Source: Diospyros lotus (Eukaryota; Streptophyta; Magnoliopsida; Ericales; Ebenaceae). Taken from it: 64,000 bases of DNA. The position numbers and the translations under genes are program-made. The notes under the pieces are model-generated. The model did no database searches, had not been told where the DNA came from, and saw only the letters and a list, made by a program, of their open reading frames with translations. The DNA lies in assembly GCF_014633365.1 (NCBI RefSeq), contig NC_068345.1:13090058-13154057 (forward strand), written 5' to 3'. This document shows positions 23,333 to 34,008 of the stretch, one piece after another; within the stretch, counting starts at the first letter, position 1; each line of letters begins with the position of its first letter.

Positions 23333-25313
23333 TTTATTTCCATGGCTTCTACTTCAGTTCATTGGGGAACAACGTCTTCAGGGTGATCTCCAACGTCTTC
23401 AAAGGTTTGTCGTCTTCCCGAATTCTCGATTTTGTTCTTCTCAAACGTGATGAGAGCCATATTTATAGAGCAGTCCATCCTATCGGTGCTGACATTGGGA
23501 AGTACAAAGGACAAATATTTAATTTTTCATCGTTAAACATTTAAATATCGATGTCTACATATCGGTTAAGTTATCGATATATTCGCACTGATAGTAACAT
23601 GTACGAAGGAGGTCAGTTAAACCATATCGGTTTAGAATCGATACATGTTGCCGATATCATTCTATATTGTCGTATCGGTGACCAATATTTATAGACCAGT
23701 CATTTCCTATCGGTACTGACATTGGGAAGTGCAACGGACAAATATTTAATTTTTTCGTCATTAACCATTTAAATATCGGTGTATACATATCGGTTAAGTA
23801 ACTGAACATAGTGACTGATATACATCATATAACGAGTGATATATCGGTTACTGTGTATTGGTTTAAATCCGATACAAGGAACTGATATTATATTAGCTAT
23901 ATATTATGTATTGGGAAGTCTGCAACGGACATCATTATTGATATCTATTGAGTATCTGGAATGCATTTAATTCTAGTTGCCAACGTGTCCTATCGGTGCA
24001 GACATTGGGAAGTGAACCATTTTAATATTAAATTCACATAAATATTTCAATATCGGTTAAACCACATCGGTTTGTAATCGATACACGTTGCCGACATCGT
24101 TGGACTTTGTGATATCGGTGTACCGATATCGGCGAACTACATTGATTTTTACCAATATATCGTAACCGATATCCTAATAGCCACATCGGTTTATATGATA
24201 TCGGTAAAGACGGTTCGGTTTGGATATTGATACGTTTTACCGATATCATTAAAAAATTTGAATTTTTTTCGACATATGCACTGACCAATGTACCCATCGA
24301 TTGGACTACTTTTTTACTTGACACAAATGCCCTTCCCGCTAAAACGAGACTCTTCATCTTGGTTGCACTTCGACTGCTCCATTACGGTTACATCGACGTC
24401 GCTCTTGCTTCCCATTTCCATTGATTACGCCTGATATTGAAGTTCTGAAGAGGTTACATCGACGTCGCTCATTACTATGATTTGCTTTTGATGGCGCGCT
24501 CACGTCGTGTGTCATTCGAGAAGAACAACAGTGATAAGATGGAAACGTCGACGAATAACACGAAGAAGAAGACGGCAAGGGATAACGAGTTGGAGGTTAA
24601 CAAGTATTTCACCGCCAGAGTCACGCGAAATGATCATTTTGAAGGCACCATTGATGGCATTCGGACTATACTGAAGGAGAATCCTTGCCTGGAGGAACAG
24701 TTTAAGGCATCTGCTTTTGGCCAGATTGTATATGGGGTAAATGGACTAACTTGAAGCATTCAGTTAGTCCATAGGCTATTGTTAAGCCTGTTGCAAAAGA
24801 CAGACGAGGAAGGATCATTGTTCTTTAGGGTCAGAGGTCAGGAAATAAAATTTGGGAGGGAGGAGTTTGCGCTGATCATGGGGTTGAAGTTTGGCAACAG
24901 CGAAGCGAAAAATCATATTAAAGGAGCCCCCATAAATATTTGTCAGGTTTTTCCTTGAATGCAACCTAAAGATTGGGGTTTCAGGGTCGAGATTAATGAA
25001 GGTGTTTCATCAGAATATTGTTAGCGGAAAGGTGGAGTGTTCTGATGATGAGCTCCTATCCATGTCATATCTGATGATGATGTGGGAAATAAATTCCAAG
25101 GCTCATGCCACAAGGGTGGATATCAGGTATTTTCACTTGGCCACTCACTGGGATGAGTTGAACCGATTCCCTTGGGCAACCGACTCCTTTATCACTACTA
25201 CAGAGAGTGCCAAAAAAGACATATTGAATGGGTTCAAACAGAACGCTAAGAAGAAGACGTATTCCATTGGAGGTTTCCCACTTACCATACAGGTATTGAT
25301 GTTAGAACAGTAG

Positions 25314-26690
25314 GTTCTATGGCACACACCAAGAGGGGGGGTGAATTGGATATTTTAAAAATCTTTGATAGAACTTTGAAATCCTTTTGATGGAAAATTC
25401 GATGCAAGTGAGGATTATTGAATTGCTTGAAATAATAAATGAAATAAAACCACAAGCACAAGAGAAGAACACAAAGGATTTATAGTGGTACGGCTTAACC
25501 CAAGCCTAATCCACTACCTTAGCTCCTCACTAAGGATTTTTCAAACCATCCACTAAAACCCCCTACTTAAACCAAGTAGGTCCTCTAGTCCAAGACTAGG
25601 AATTACAACCTCTTGCTTATACAAGCAAGCCCTCTAGCACCTAGCTAGGAATTACAGCCACTTGCTTCAACGAGCAAGTCTTCTAGCACAAAGCTAGGAA
25701 AATAAGAACGATATAAATGAAAGAGAGAAGCTAAGAGTTAACACTCTTAGTTACAAGTTCTCTCACAATGAAAACAAGGCTTAATAATAAATTTACAATG
25801 ATAGAACAACAAAGCCTTGGATAGAAAATACAACAGTGAAAGCGCAAAGATTGTAAGCTTCGAGTAAAAATGATTTGAACTCTTTAGATCAACTCGTTCC
25901 CGTCCATTAGCCTCTCCTTGATCATCCATGAGTTGTATATATAAGCATCCATAAAGATTGAAGAAGAAACTAGCCGTTTTGTGACCGTTGGAGTTGAAAA
26001 ACTAGCCGTTATAAAATTCTGTGAAACACAATAGTCGACAGAGAAAAGGATTAGTTAACTATTTTTACATGTAAAGCAAGAAATAGTCGACAGATAAAAC
26101 GAATAGTCGACTATCTTATAACACAAATTTTCAATAGTCGACAGACACATTCCAATAGTCGACAGATGCAAAAATGTGAAGAAAATTTTGAAACTTATGA
26201 ACAAAAATAGTCGACAGACCAAAAGGCATAGTCGACTATCCTTACTCGATAGTCGACAGATGCTAAAATAGTCGACATATGCCTTGAATAGTCGACAGAT
26301 CAAATAGAATAGTCGACTATTTTCAGACATAGTCAACAGAATGAAAAACATAGTCGACTATCCTTTTGAAAAGATTGAAAATTTATCAAATCCTCATTTG
26401 ATTCTTTTGAATCCTCATTTTGATTATTTTGAAAGCTCATTTTGATTATTTTGAAAGCAAGTTGAGATTATCAAAAGTATATTTTGAAACAAATCTCTCT
26501 CAACAAGCCATACTCAATATTTCCTCTATAGGATTTCATATCTTGCTTTAAGACTTATATACTAAAAATTCATTTTCTCATTCATATAATCCACATAGAT
26601 TGATTTTCATATAGTCATTATCAAAATCATTTTATTACTCAAGAGTAAAATATCAATTGATTTATTATGTGATATAGAGATTTAGTGTGG
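25314..26690. mobile_element. Second copy of the 1.35-kb GTCGAC-rich repeat
   Basis: Lies in an intron of the KAONASHI-type gene just after its donor (ACCATACAG|GTATTG at about 25290). It shares with 10479-11831 the GCACACACCAAGAGGGGGGG start, the TTTATAGTGGTACGGCTTAA block with the following CTTAGCTCCTCACTAAGGAT, and a field of GTCGAC motifs (26030-26360, including ATAGTCGACTAT). GTTAG/TTTAG flanks are a possible target duplication; the exact ends are uncertain. Confidence 0.7.
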
Positions 26691-26704
26691 TTGTCGTTCT
26701 GATG

Positions 26705-26965
26705 ATGTGAACCGATATGTCTGTTATTAACCGATGTGGACTAATCGATACCAAGGTAGATATTGGTTATACTATATCTGTAATTATCCGATTCTTTTAA
26801 CCGATATGTCCTTGATTAACCGATATTTATAATATATATGTATATACTGTCGAGAACCGATGTGGACTAACCGATACAAATATGGATATCGGTTATACAA
26901 TATCGGTAATTGACCGATTGATTTAACCGATATGTATGTTATTAACTGATATTTATAACCGATGT
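26705..26965. repeat. CCGATA/TATCGG cluster in a KAONASHI-gene intron
   Basis: Seven copies by hand count in 260 bp, with ACCGATGTGGACTAACCGAT-type blocks repeated at 26729 and 26855. It ends at a pyrimidine tract and AG acceptor at about 26998. Confidence 0.75.
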
Positions 26966-27189
26966 GTCTAATTTAAATCATTTTTTTTTCAATTGCAGAT
27001 CTTTTTGTTTGAGGTCATGCCACATTTGGTTGACCTAGAAATTGTGAAAAGAATAAGAGAAGGCCCTCAAGCTCCAAGAATAAAGAAATAGAAACTTTAT
27101 ACTTCGAAGATCTCCCAAGAAGAAATTACGGAGCTTGAAATTTTAAAAAAAAATGTTATCCATATGGTGCCAACAGAAGAGGAGATGCA

Positions 27190-28060
27190 TGCAGATTATT
27201 TTTACAATGCACATGATGTGGAGGTTGAAGAAGAAGAAGAAGAAGATGAAGCTGAAGAAGAAGAAGAAGAAGGAGAAGGAAGGGGTGAAAATGTAGTTAA
27301 AGCAGAAGAAAAAGAAGAATGAAGTGGTGAATCAAAGAAAATGCATGTGGAGCCGAAGAAAATAAAAACTTTAAAAAACTATTTACAATGTATAAAGAAT
27401 GAAGTTGGGGAAGTTAGTAGGGAAGTTCAGGATTTGAAAATGGAGATCGAAATGATGAAAATGGAGGTGAATAGAGAGATCAGAATGATGAAGATGGAGG
27501 TGAATAGAGAGATCGGAATGATGAAGATGGAGGTGAAGAGGGATATAGGTAACATTATGGATTTATTAAAAATATTCTGGGGGAAGGTGGAGATTATGGG
27601 GCAGAGGAAGAATGGGGATGGGGAGGGGAATGGGGAAGATGTTGAGGTGGGGAATGAAATGGAGTTGGAGAAGGTGGAGGAGTGGGAGAAGGTAGAGGAG
27701 GGGAAGACGACGGAGGTGGGGAAAGATGTGGAGATGGGGATGGACATGGAGGGGCCGAAGGTAGAGGTGGAGAAGGTGAAAGAGTTGGAGAAGTTGGAGA
27801 AGGTGGAGAAGGTAGAGGAGGGGAAGGATGTGGAGGTGGGGTTGGAAATGGAGGGGCCGAAGGTGGAGGTGGAGGAGTTGGAGAAGGTGGAGGGGGGAAG
27901 GATGTGGAGGTAGGGCTGGAAATGGAGGGGCCGAAGGTGGAGGAGGTGGATGAGGGGGATAAGGTGGAGGTGGGGAAGGATGTGGAGATAGAGAAGGTGA
28001 AGAATGAGAAGAAGGAGACGGAGAATGTAGAGGAGAAAAATAAAGGATGGGAAGTTGAGG
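27190..28060 (+). repeat. GA-rich, low-complexity coding linker
   Basis: Plus strand almost free of pyrimidine runs (GAAGAAGAAG, GGAGAAGGTGGAGG and GGGGAAGGATGTGGAGGTGG units, the last two repeated). In frame it gives acidic and EGPKVEVEE-type repeats. It acts as the linker of the KAONASHI-type protein, and slippage here explains the frame changes. Confidence 0.75.
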
Positions 28061-28439
28061 AAGTATGGGGAGGGTATAACGGATGTGTCCTTAGAAGTAG
28101 TCAGTCCGACAAGTCCTATTGAAGAGATATATAAAAAGAGACGTACGCATAAGGGGCAGAAAAGAAAAAGGCTAATTGAATCAATATTGAAGACCAATGC
28201 TGAAACGGAGGACAAAGGACCACCCACATACACCTCCAAGCTTGATAAGTTGAGCCCCATAGACATAAGTGCTCCAACTGGTATTATTTGGGAGTCCTTT
28301 GAAAAATATATGAAAAAGCCAAATAGTCGGACATCAACTATAATCGTAAGCTGCTGTTCAATGAATAAGGACTTTTTTGAGTCATTCACCACACCGGACA
28401 AGTGGCTCCAATCTGAGGTAAGTAATTCTGCTATTAGTA

Positions 28440-28940
28440 TTCATATATCGGTATTCATATATCGATGTGTGACCGATATATGTTACTGACGGTTGTATTG
28501 CTATGTATATATCGGTTATGACACCTTTATCGAAATTCATATATCGGTATTCATACATCGGTTAATGACCGATATATGTTATCGACGATTGTATTGCTAT
28601 GTATATATCGGTTATGACACCTTTATCGAAATTCATATATAGGTATTCATACATCGGTTAATGACTGATATATGTTACCAACGGTTGTATTGCTATGTAT
28701 ATATCAGTTATGACACTTTTATCAAAATTCATATATCGGTATTCATACATCGGTTAATGACCGATATATGTTATCGACGGTTGTATTGCTATGTATATAT
28801 TGGTTATGACACCTTTATCGAAATTCATATATCGGTATTCATAAATCGGTTAATGACCGATATATGTTATCGACGGTTGTATTGCTATGTATATATCGGT
28901 TATGACACCTTTATCGAAATTCATATATTGGTATATATGT
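28440..28940 (+). repeat. 96-bp tandem repeat in a KAONASHI-gene intron
   Basis: About five copies; the landmark TGCTATGTATATAT recurs near 28501, 28597, 28693, 28789 and 28885, so the period is 96 bp. Each unit holds ATATCGGTTATGACACCTTT, ATATCGGTATTCATACATCG and GACCGATATATGTTATCGAC. It lies between the donor after DKWLQSE and the acceptor before HMDAYVY. The period is a multiple of three, so long peptides appear by chance. Confidence 0.88.
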
Positions 28941-29886
28941 TACCGATAATGTATTGTATTTATATATCGATATTTGATGTCTGTTACGATCATTTATTTA
29001 TAATCGATATGTGTTTATGATATTTTGTTTAAATCCTTGCAGCACATGGACGCCTACGTGTACATGCTTAATAAGAGAATGGAGGAATCGCATACTTACA
29101 ATAAGGAGTTAACATTGGTTGATACAACATTTGCTATAAGTTATACAAAAATCAATATATATCAAAATATTTATATGGAATTAACTGTTTATTTTGGAAA
29201 TTAACCATTTATCATTTTGACCTCACACAACAAGCCTTGAAAAGTGATTGGGATCATTATAAGGTAGATAAATGGAAGACGTGGGATGATCACGACATCT
29301 CTGTTGTATTTTTTTAGGCTGAGACAGGTTACTCCAACTCTTTTTTGAACGCGGATAACGTGCTCTGCCCTACAAACATCAATAATAATCACTGGGTTCT
29401 GGTTAGGGTTGATTTGGGCGCTCAACGTGTTCATGTTTACTCCTCTACCAAACCTATTGATTAAGAAAAGAAGTTTCAATATATGGTAGAGATGATACCA
29501 AAACTTCTAACAAAATGTGGGTACGGAGATTTGAAACCTGGATTTATTGTGAAAGATAAATGGGAATTAAAGATTGAGGATGCTCTGCGGCAAACTGGGT
29601 AAGCAATATTAATTTATTTTTATTATTTAAAGTTGTTTTGATTGTGATGCCTATTGATTTTTGCAACTTGCTTATAATTGGCAAGGGTGGTGATTGTGGG
29701 ATTTTTGTTCTGAAGTGGATGGAATTAATGGTCCACAACAAACCAATTGTAGAAATGACCCAGTCAAAAGCTTCAAAATTCAAAACTCGAATGGCTTGGG
29801 AGCTTTATACGTTTACAATACTGGATGCAAGGGATTTTGCAGCCAAGTTTGTAGATAAAACAGACAAAAAGAGAAATAAAAACTGA

Positions 29887-30784
29887 ACAATTATATTTGT
29901 ACTTATTTGTAAATTTACGTTCTTTACATAGTATATATTGTGTACAGGTTATTGGAATAGATGCAATGATTGTTGTCATTCGTTGAACATAGTTATAATA
30001 TAACTGTAAATTTACCTTATTGTAATAAAAATTTAAATTTAATATAATTTATAAATGCATCTAGATTATTGTAATATGATTGGAGAATTTAAATTTACAT
30101 GCATTGATATCGGTTATGAAACCAAAGTAGGTAATAAACATCTATACCGATATCGGTACAACATATCGACCAAATACCGATGTAAATTATCGATATCCTT
30201 TTTATTCTATTTCATCGGTTTACATACGTCGGTTATATGCACCGATATCCTAATACAAAGGTTATTCGTTTGCAAAATATCGGTCGATGATCGATTCAAA
30301 CAAATTGATATCCTTCTCATTCATTGTAATCAGTTATCGTACGTCGGTTACGTGACCGATACATAAGAACCGATACCCTATTATAGAATTTTGCATGTCG
30401 GTATATAACCGATATCGGTTTTTAATTATAAATTAAACTTGTGTTCCTTGTTAGATCGATCTCTTAAAATCGATAGTGTTAGGACATGGATGTGTCGGTT
30501 AATATAGATCGGATATTAATGCTAATATTTTGGATTCCATATATATTGTGTCGGTTACCAATTGTTGGATTCCATATAGAATTTTGTTTCATCGGTTTAC
30601 ATAAATGGTGATGATAATCGATATGTCAGAACCGATATCGATCACCAAAGAATTTCTTTTTAAATACTGCAATGATACCTGCTCCATGGTTGTTAAATAT
30701 TTGAATGTATATTTAAATATTTATTACAACATTGGTGAAAGAAGCAAATATATAGGTTCAATACAAGCATATGTGTCAGATGAG
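29887..30784. repeat. MULE intergenic spacer with palindromic CCGATATCGG motifs
   Basis: Lies between the convergent KAONASHI and MURA genes. About ten motif copies at 30100-30640, including perfect palindromes ACCGATATCGGT (30146-30157) and AACCGATATCGGTT (30407-30420). No coding sequence seen. Both genes' terminators and poly(A) sites must lie here. Confidence 0.75.
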
Positions 30785-33268
30785 TCAAACATGATCCAGT
30801 CTTGCACCTTTACTACTGCCTTCATTTTTTTTATCCAGACTTATTGGATTTGAGCAAGTTTGGCGATTGTGGCCAATTTGACCACAACGACCACATTTTA
30901 CCCTCATCTTCTCTTCACCGGCTGAAGGAATTCGGCATGTCTTGCGTCTTCCACATGGGCGTCTAGTTGCCGGAGGTAGTAAATTAACAGATGCACTTTC
31001 GTTCGGTACGATCCAATCGGCCTGACTGCCCACCGGCATAATCGGATCGGCATAGGCACACAACAGAGCCTCTGTTTGGTAGTATGCGGACGACAAAGTG
31101 TATGGGTCAATATTACGTGAATGTGCAGCCGCCAGGGCATGTCCACATGGCAATTTGTCGAAATCAAACACCCGACATGTGCAAGTTTTCGCCTTCAAGT
31201 CTACTATGCCACTAGAGTTACCATCTTTGACATTGAATCTATACATATCAATCGGTTCTGACAGCCAATATTGGGATAATGCAAATCTTTTGGCTATTTG
31301 TCCTTCAGCCCAAGAGGTGAGATGTCCACCCATCTTACTAGCATGACCCCATCTCTCATAAAACCATTGTTGCATCATATTCCTAATATACTCCATCAAA
31401 CATTGAATAGGCAATTTACGTGTATCCGCCAAAGCTGCATTGAGGCATTCTGCAATGTTTGTCGTCATTATATCAAATCGTTTCCCATCCAAATAGGCAC
31501 GTGCCCAACGACTGAAGCTAGCCTCTCTAAGATAGGTGTCGATGGCTGGATCATATCGCTCGAGCTCATTAAACAATTCATGAAATTCTGATTCTCGATA
31601 AGCCTTCGCTGCCTTGTAGAACAAAGCATTCACATTTTCATGCTTGAATTTAGCCTTAACGTTCTGGCCAATGTGATATATACAATGTACGTGTAGTGCA
31701 TTAGGGAAAATCGTCAGTATTGCCTTACTGATGCTTTTATGCCTGTCAGACACAAATACCAAATCAGGTATCTCATGGCCAATTGCTGATCGCAATTTAG
31801 TGAAGAACCATTCCCATGAGGCATTATTCTCGGAATCTCCTACTCCCCATGCTATAAGATATACATTGTTGTTACCGTCTTTGCATGTGGCAACAAACAA
31901 ACTACCAAGATATTTACCCTTGAGAAAGCAAGCATCAACTGCAATTACGGGCCGCATTTGGCTACGAAATCTGGCAAGACATGCACCAATTGCCATAAAT
32001 AGGTACTTGAATCTGCTCTCACTATCACTCTCGATTTCAGCAATTGTCCCAGGGTTTTTCAACTTCAACATGTCCAGATAAGATGGCAGCAACTGGAATG
32101 ATTCCTCCGCACCCCCCCGGATCATGTCCAAAGCCTTTTCCCGCGATCGCCATGCCTTTGAATAACTTATGTTCACCCCAAATTCCTTGCGAACATCGTT
32201 GATAATGTTCTTAGGCTTATGAATACACTTCACATCCTCGTAATAGGGTTTTACATGAGAACCAATTACTCTGCTCTTTGCTTGGCAATGACCAGGCCGC
32301 ATTATTGAAGATGAGCATGAATGAGTATTTATATACTTCCTGACTACACAACCAAAAGAAGTGCCAAGCGTTGTTGCCCTCAACCGCTATTAACACTGAT
32401 CGTGCTTACACTTCATGTACAATACCTTCGTAGTTGACTTTACCACCTTGTATTCATAATTCTTTCTCATTGCCAACAAACTCATCCTTTGATGCAATTC
32501 AGATTTTGAAGCAAAAATTTGGTTTAACTCAACTTTTGACACCTGGGACGATGTTCCCGAACTAACCCTTGATAATCTCGAAGATGGGAGAAAAGTAGGC
32601 TGCTCAGTGCCATCACCAACTTGTATATCGATATGGACCAATTTTTCAACATCAATCCCATTGAAAACTTTTACTTCTTCAGACCCTGCTCTTGTATCAT
32701 CACAATTAAAAACATCTTCAGCACCATGTCCACCATCATCACAATTGACTTCTTCAAGCCCATTCCCATCCACAGGATCATCACAATTAACATCGTGGTG
32801 AAAACCATCCATATTCATGTTCCTTGTGGCCTCGTTGTTCGACCATATTGGACTATCGCTACCCAACCGTATCACCGGCAAATTACTACATCCTTGATTC
32901 TCTGTAACCTCTTCGTTCGGCTGTGTACTCAGTTTTAATTTGTCCACAAAATCAACACACAATGAGCTTCTAGATTCTATCCGAGAGCATTCAACTATAA
33001 AGCACTCAACATCTATATCACTTTGAATCTGCATTGGTGGTGCCAATATATCTAGAATCCTAAACTTGTACTTCATCACAACCGACTTCTCAACAGGACT
33101 AAAATTGAACCTTCTATATACGGAACTTACCAATTGGTCGAATGTGAAGCCTAGATGCACACGTATTACATAACAACATTTATCGATTACGTACTTATAT
33201 TCCCCTTTATCAACATCCCACCGACCTCCATATATCACAGGTACAAATATAGGTCTATGAGCTGCCAT
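30785..33268 (-). pseudogene. mudrA: MURA-type transposase of the MULE
   Basis: About 827 codons in a single frame from ATG 33268, broken once by TAA TAG at 32387-32392. Domain order: N-terminal PB1-like region (YGGRWDVDKGEYKYVIDKC); MuDR DNA-binding region (LHQRMSLLAMRKNYEYKVVK, KCKHDQC then the two stops, RLRATT); MULE catalytic domain with D in VIAVDACFLKG, D in LVFVSDRHKSI, the C-x2-H motif CIYHIGQN and E in TTNIAECLNAAL; SWIM zinc finger CTCRVFDFDKLPCGHALAAA; and a CCHC knuckle CGRCGQIGHNRQTC near the C-terminus. Family members have a Trp (C.WRLRA) where TAG now stands, a likely G-to-A change. Apart from those two codons the frame is complete, so decay is recent. Confidence 0.92.
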
Positions 33269-33406
33269 TCCTGTAAATTATAAAAAATCATTGGTTGGAT
33301 GTAAGTAGAAAAAGTTAGTTATCATCGGTTATATCAGTTTCATAATATTGGTCGCGCAAGGATATGTCGGTTATTATATATCGGTTCAAGTAAAATTACA
33401 TCCAAT

Positions 33407-34008
33407 ACAGTTATACCGATATAGTAGTTGAAATAAGAAGTATATCGGTTACTATGTATCGGTTTACATTAAATTAAAACCGATACAATTATACCGATAT
33501 ATGATGCCGGTACATAAAACATTTTTGGGTACCGATATATAAACCGAACGGATATAAAACATTTTTGGGTGTGCTTCTAGTTTGAGCCCGTAGTGAAATA
33601 CATAACCTTCACTCAATCGAGTTTTAGAATGCAGAACCAGAGCGAGGTTCATTTTCATACCCATTATGTAGTCATTACAAAAAAAGTATAGAAGATGGTA
33701 AAACACTCTGAAATTACCTGCAATGGCTTTGAAGGCGAAGACCGATGAAGAAGCAATAACCCTATATGCTTAGAACAGATGACGAGTGAGAGAGATGATG
33801 AAGAAGATGAGCGAGAGAGATGTTCTGGTCGGCAGGCGATTGGGGATGTGCGTGCGAGAGGAAAAAGATGAAGGGGATCATAGCCTGATTTAAATCGGGG
33901 GCATTTTGGTCTATTCAATTCTCAAAAGTCCTAGTTTTGCAAAAAAAAATTTAAGAGTCCTATTTTTGCAAAGTTCTTTGCCGACAGTCCTATTTTTGCA
34001 AATTTCCC
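33407..34008 (-). repeat. MULE right terminal inverted repeat
   Basis: Reverse complement of 21458-22083, ending GCAAATTTCCC before the 9-bp duplication. It includes the direct GTCCTATTTTTGCAAA repeats at the tip and an AGAGATGATGAAGAAGATGA block. It likely holds the MURA promoter; the MURA leader at 33269-33406 matches the leader of the left fragment. Confidence 0.88.

Larger units (their letters stand above)
22000..24250. repeat. MULE spacer rich in CCGATA/TATCGG motifs (left)
   Basis: About 31 occurrences by hand count, in both orientations, often as ACCGATAT, TATCGGTT or the palindrome ACCGATATCGG(T/C). Larger dispersed blocks containing them also repeat (for example CTATCGGTGCTGACATTGG at 22308 and 23480, with variants near 23710 and 23990). 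No gene other than the fragment at 22670 and the hairpins is seen. Confidence 0.85.
24491..29886 (+). pseudogene. KAONASHI-type MULE gene: DUF1985 + Ulp1-like peptidase
   Basis: Class of MULE-borne genes with an N-terminal DUF1985 domain and a C-terminal Ulp1 (C48 SUMO-peptidase-like) domain. DUF1985 at 24590-25290: VHRLLLSLLQKTDEEGSLFF, RVRGQEIKFGREEFALIMGL, then YLMMMWEINSKAHATRV. Stops at 24752 and 24957 and a frameshift near 25000 break it. After an intron holding a 1.35-kb insertion come IFLFEVMPHLVDLEIVKRIR (26999), an acidic run (27220-27290), heptad-like KMEVNREI repeats (27440-27545), and a GA-rich linker with frameshifts. Then TTPDKWLQSE, an intron with 96-bp repeats, and HMDAYVYMLNKRMEESHTYN (29041). 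Ulp1 domain: NNNHWVLVRVDL at 29380 (catalytic His) and GDCGIFVLKWME at 29692 (catalytic Cys); the triad Asp position (VYDS) reads VYSS. Inactive by several criteria. Confidence 0.82.
21458..34008. mobile_element. Mutator-like element (MULE) with MURA and a KAONASHI-type gene
   Basis: 12,551 bp with a perfect 9-bp target duplication TATCATCTT (21449-21457, 34009-34017), the Mutator hallmark. Long TIRs start GGGAAATTTGCAAAAATAGG. Contents, left to right: TIR; an inverted fragment of the MURA 5' end; two hairpins; a motif-rich spacer; a plus-strand DUF1985-Ulp1-like gene; another motif-rich spacer; a minus-strand MURA transposase; TIR. The two genes converge. CCGATA/TATCGG motifs fill the non-coding parts. 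It also hosts a later 1.35-kb insertion at about 25314-26690. Confidence 0.93.

Noticed and set aside
22977..23450. 157-codon frame across the hairpins
   Set aside because: It reads through an inverted repeat, so the peptide is a by-product of the hairpin arms; no protein family recognised.
26030..26360. CRISPR-like look of the regularly recurring GTCGAC motif
   Set aside because: Core of only 6-12 bp, irregular spacing, no leader or cas genes, eukaryotic context.
27427..28401. 324-codon minus-strand open frame
   Set aside because: It is the complement of the GA-rich linker of the plus-strand KAONASHI-type gene (Ser/Phe/Pro/Leu repeats) and is open only because of base composition.
28661..29020. 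119-codon frame with repeats RLYCYVYIGYDTF
   Set aside because: The 96-bp tandem unit is a multiple of three and intronic; no start context or homology.
32390..33268. Independent 292-codon gene next to the transposase
   Set aside because: It is in the same frame as the following open frame, separated only by two stop codons, and holds the N-terminal part of MURA.
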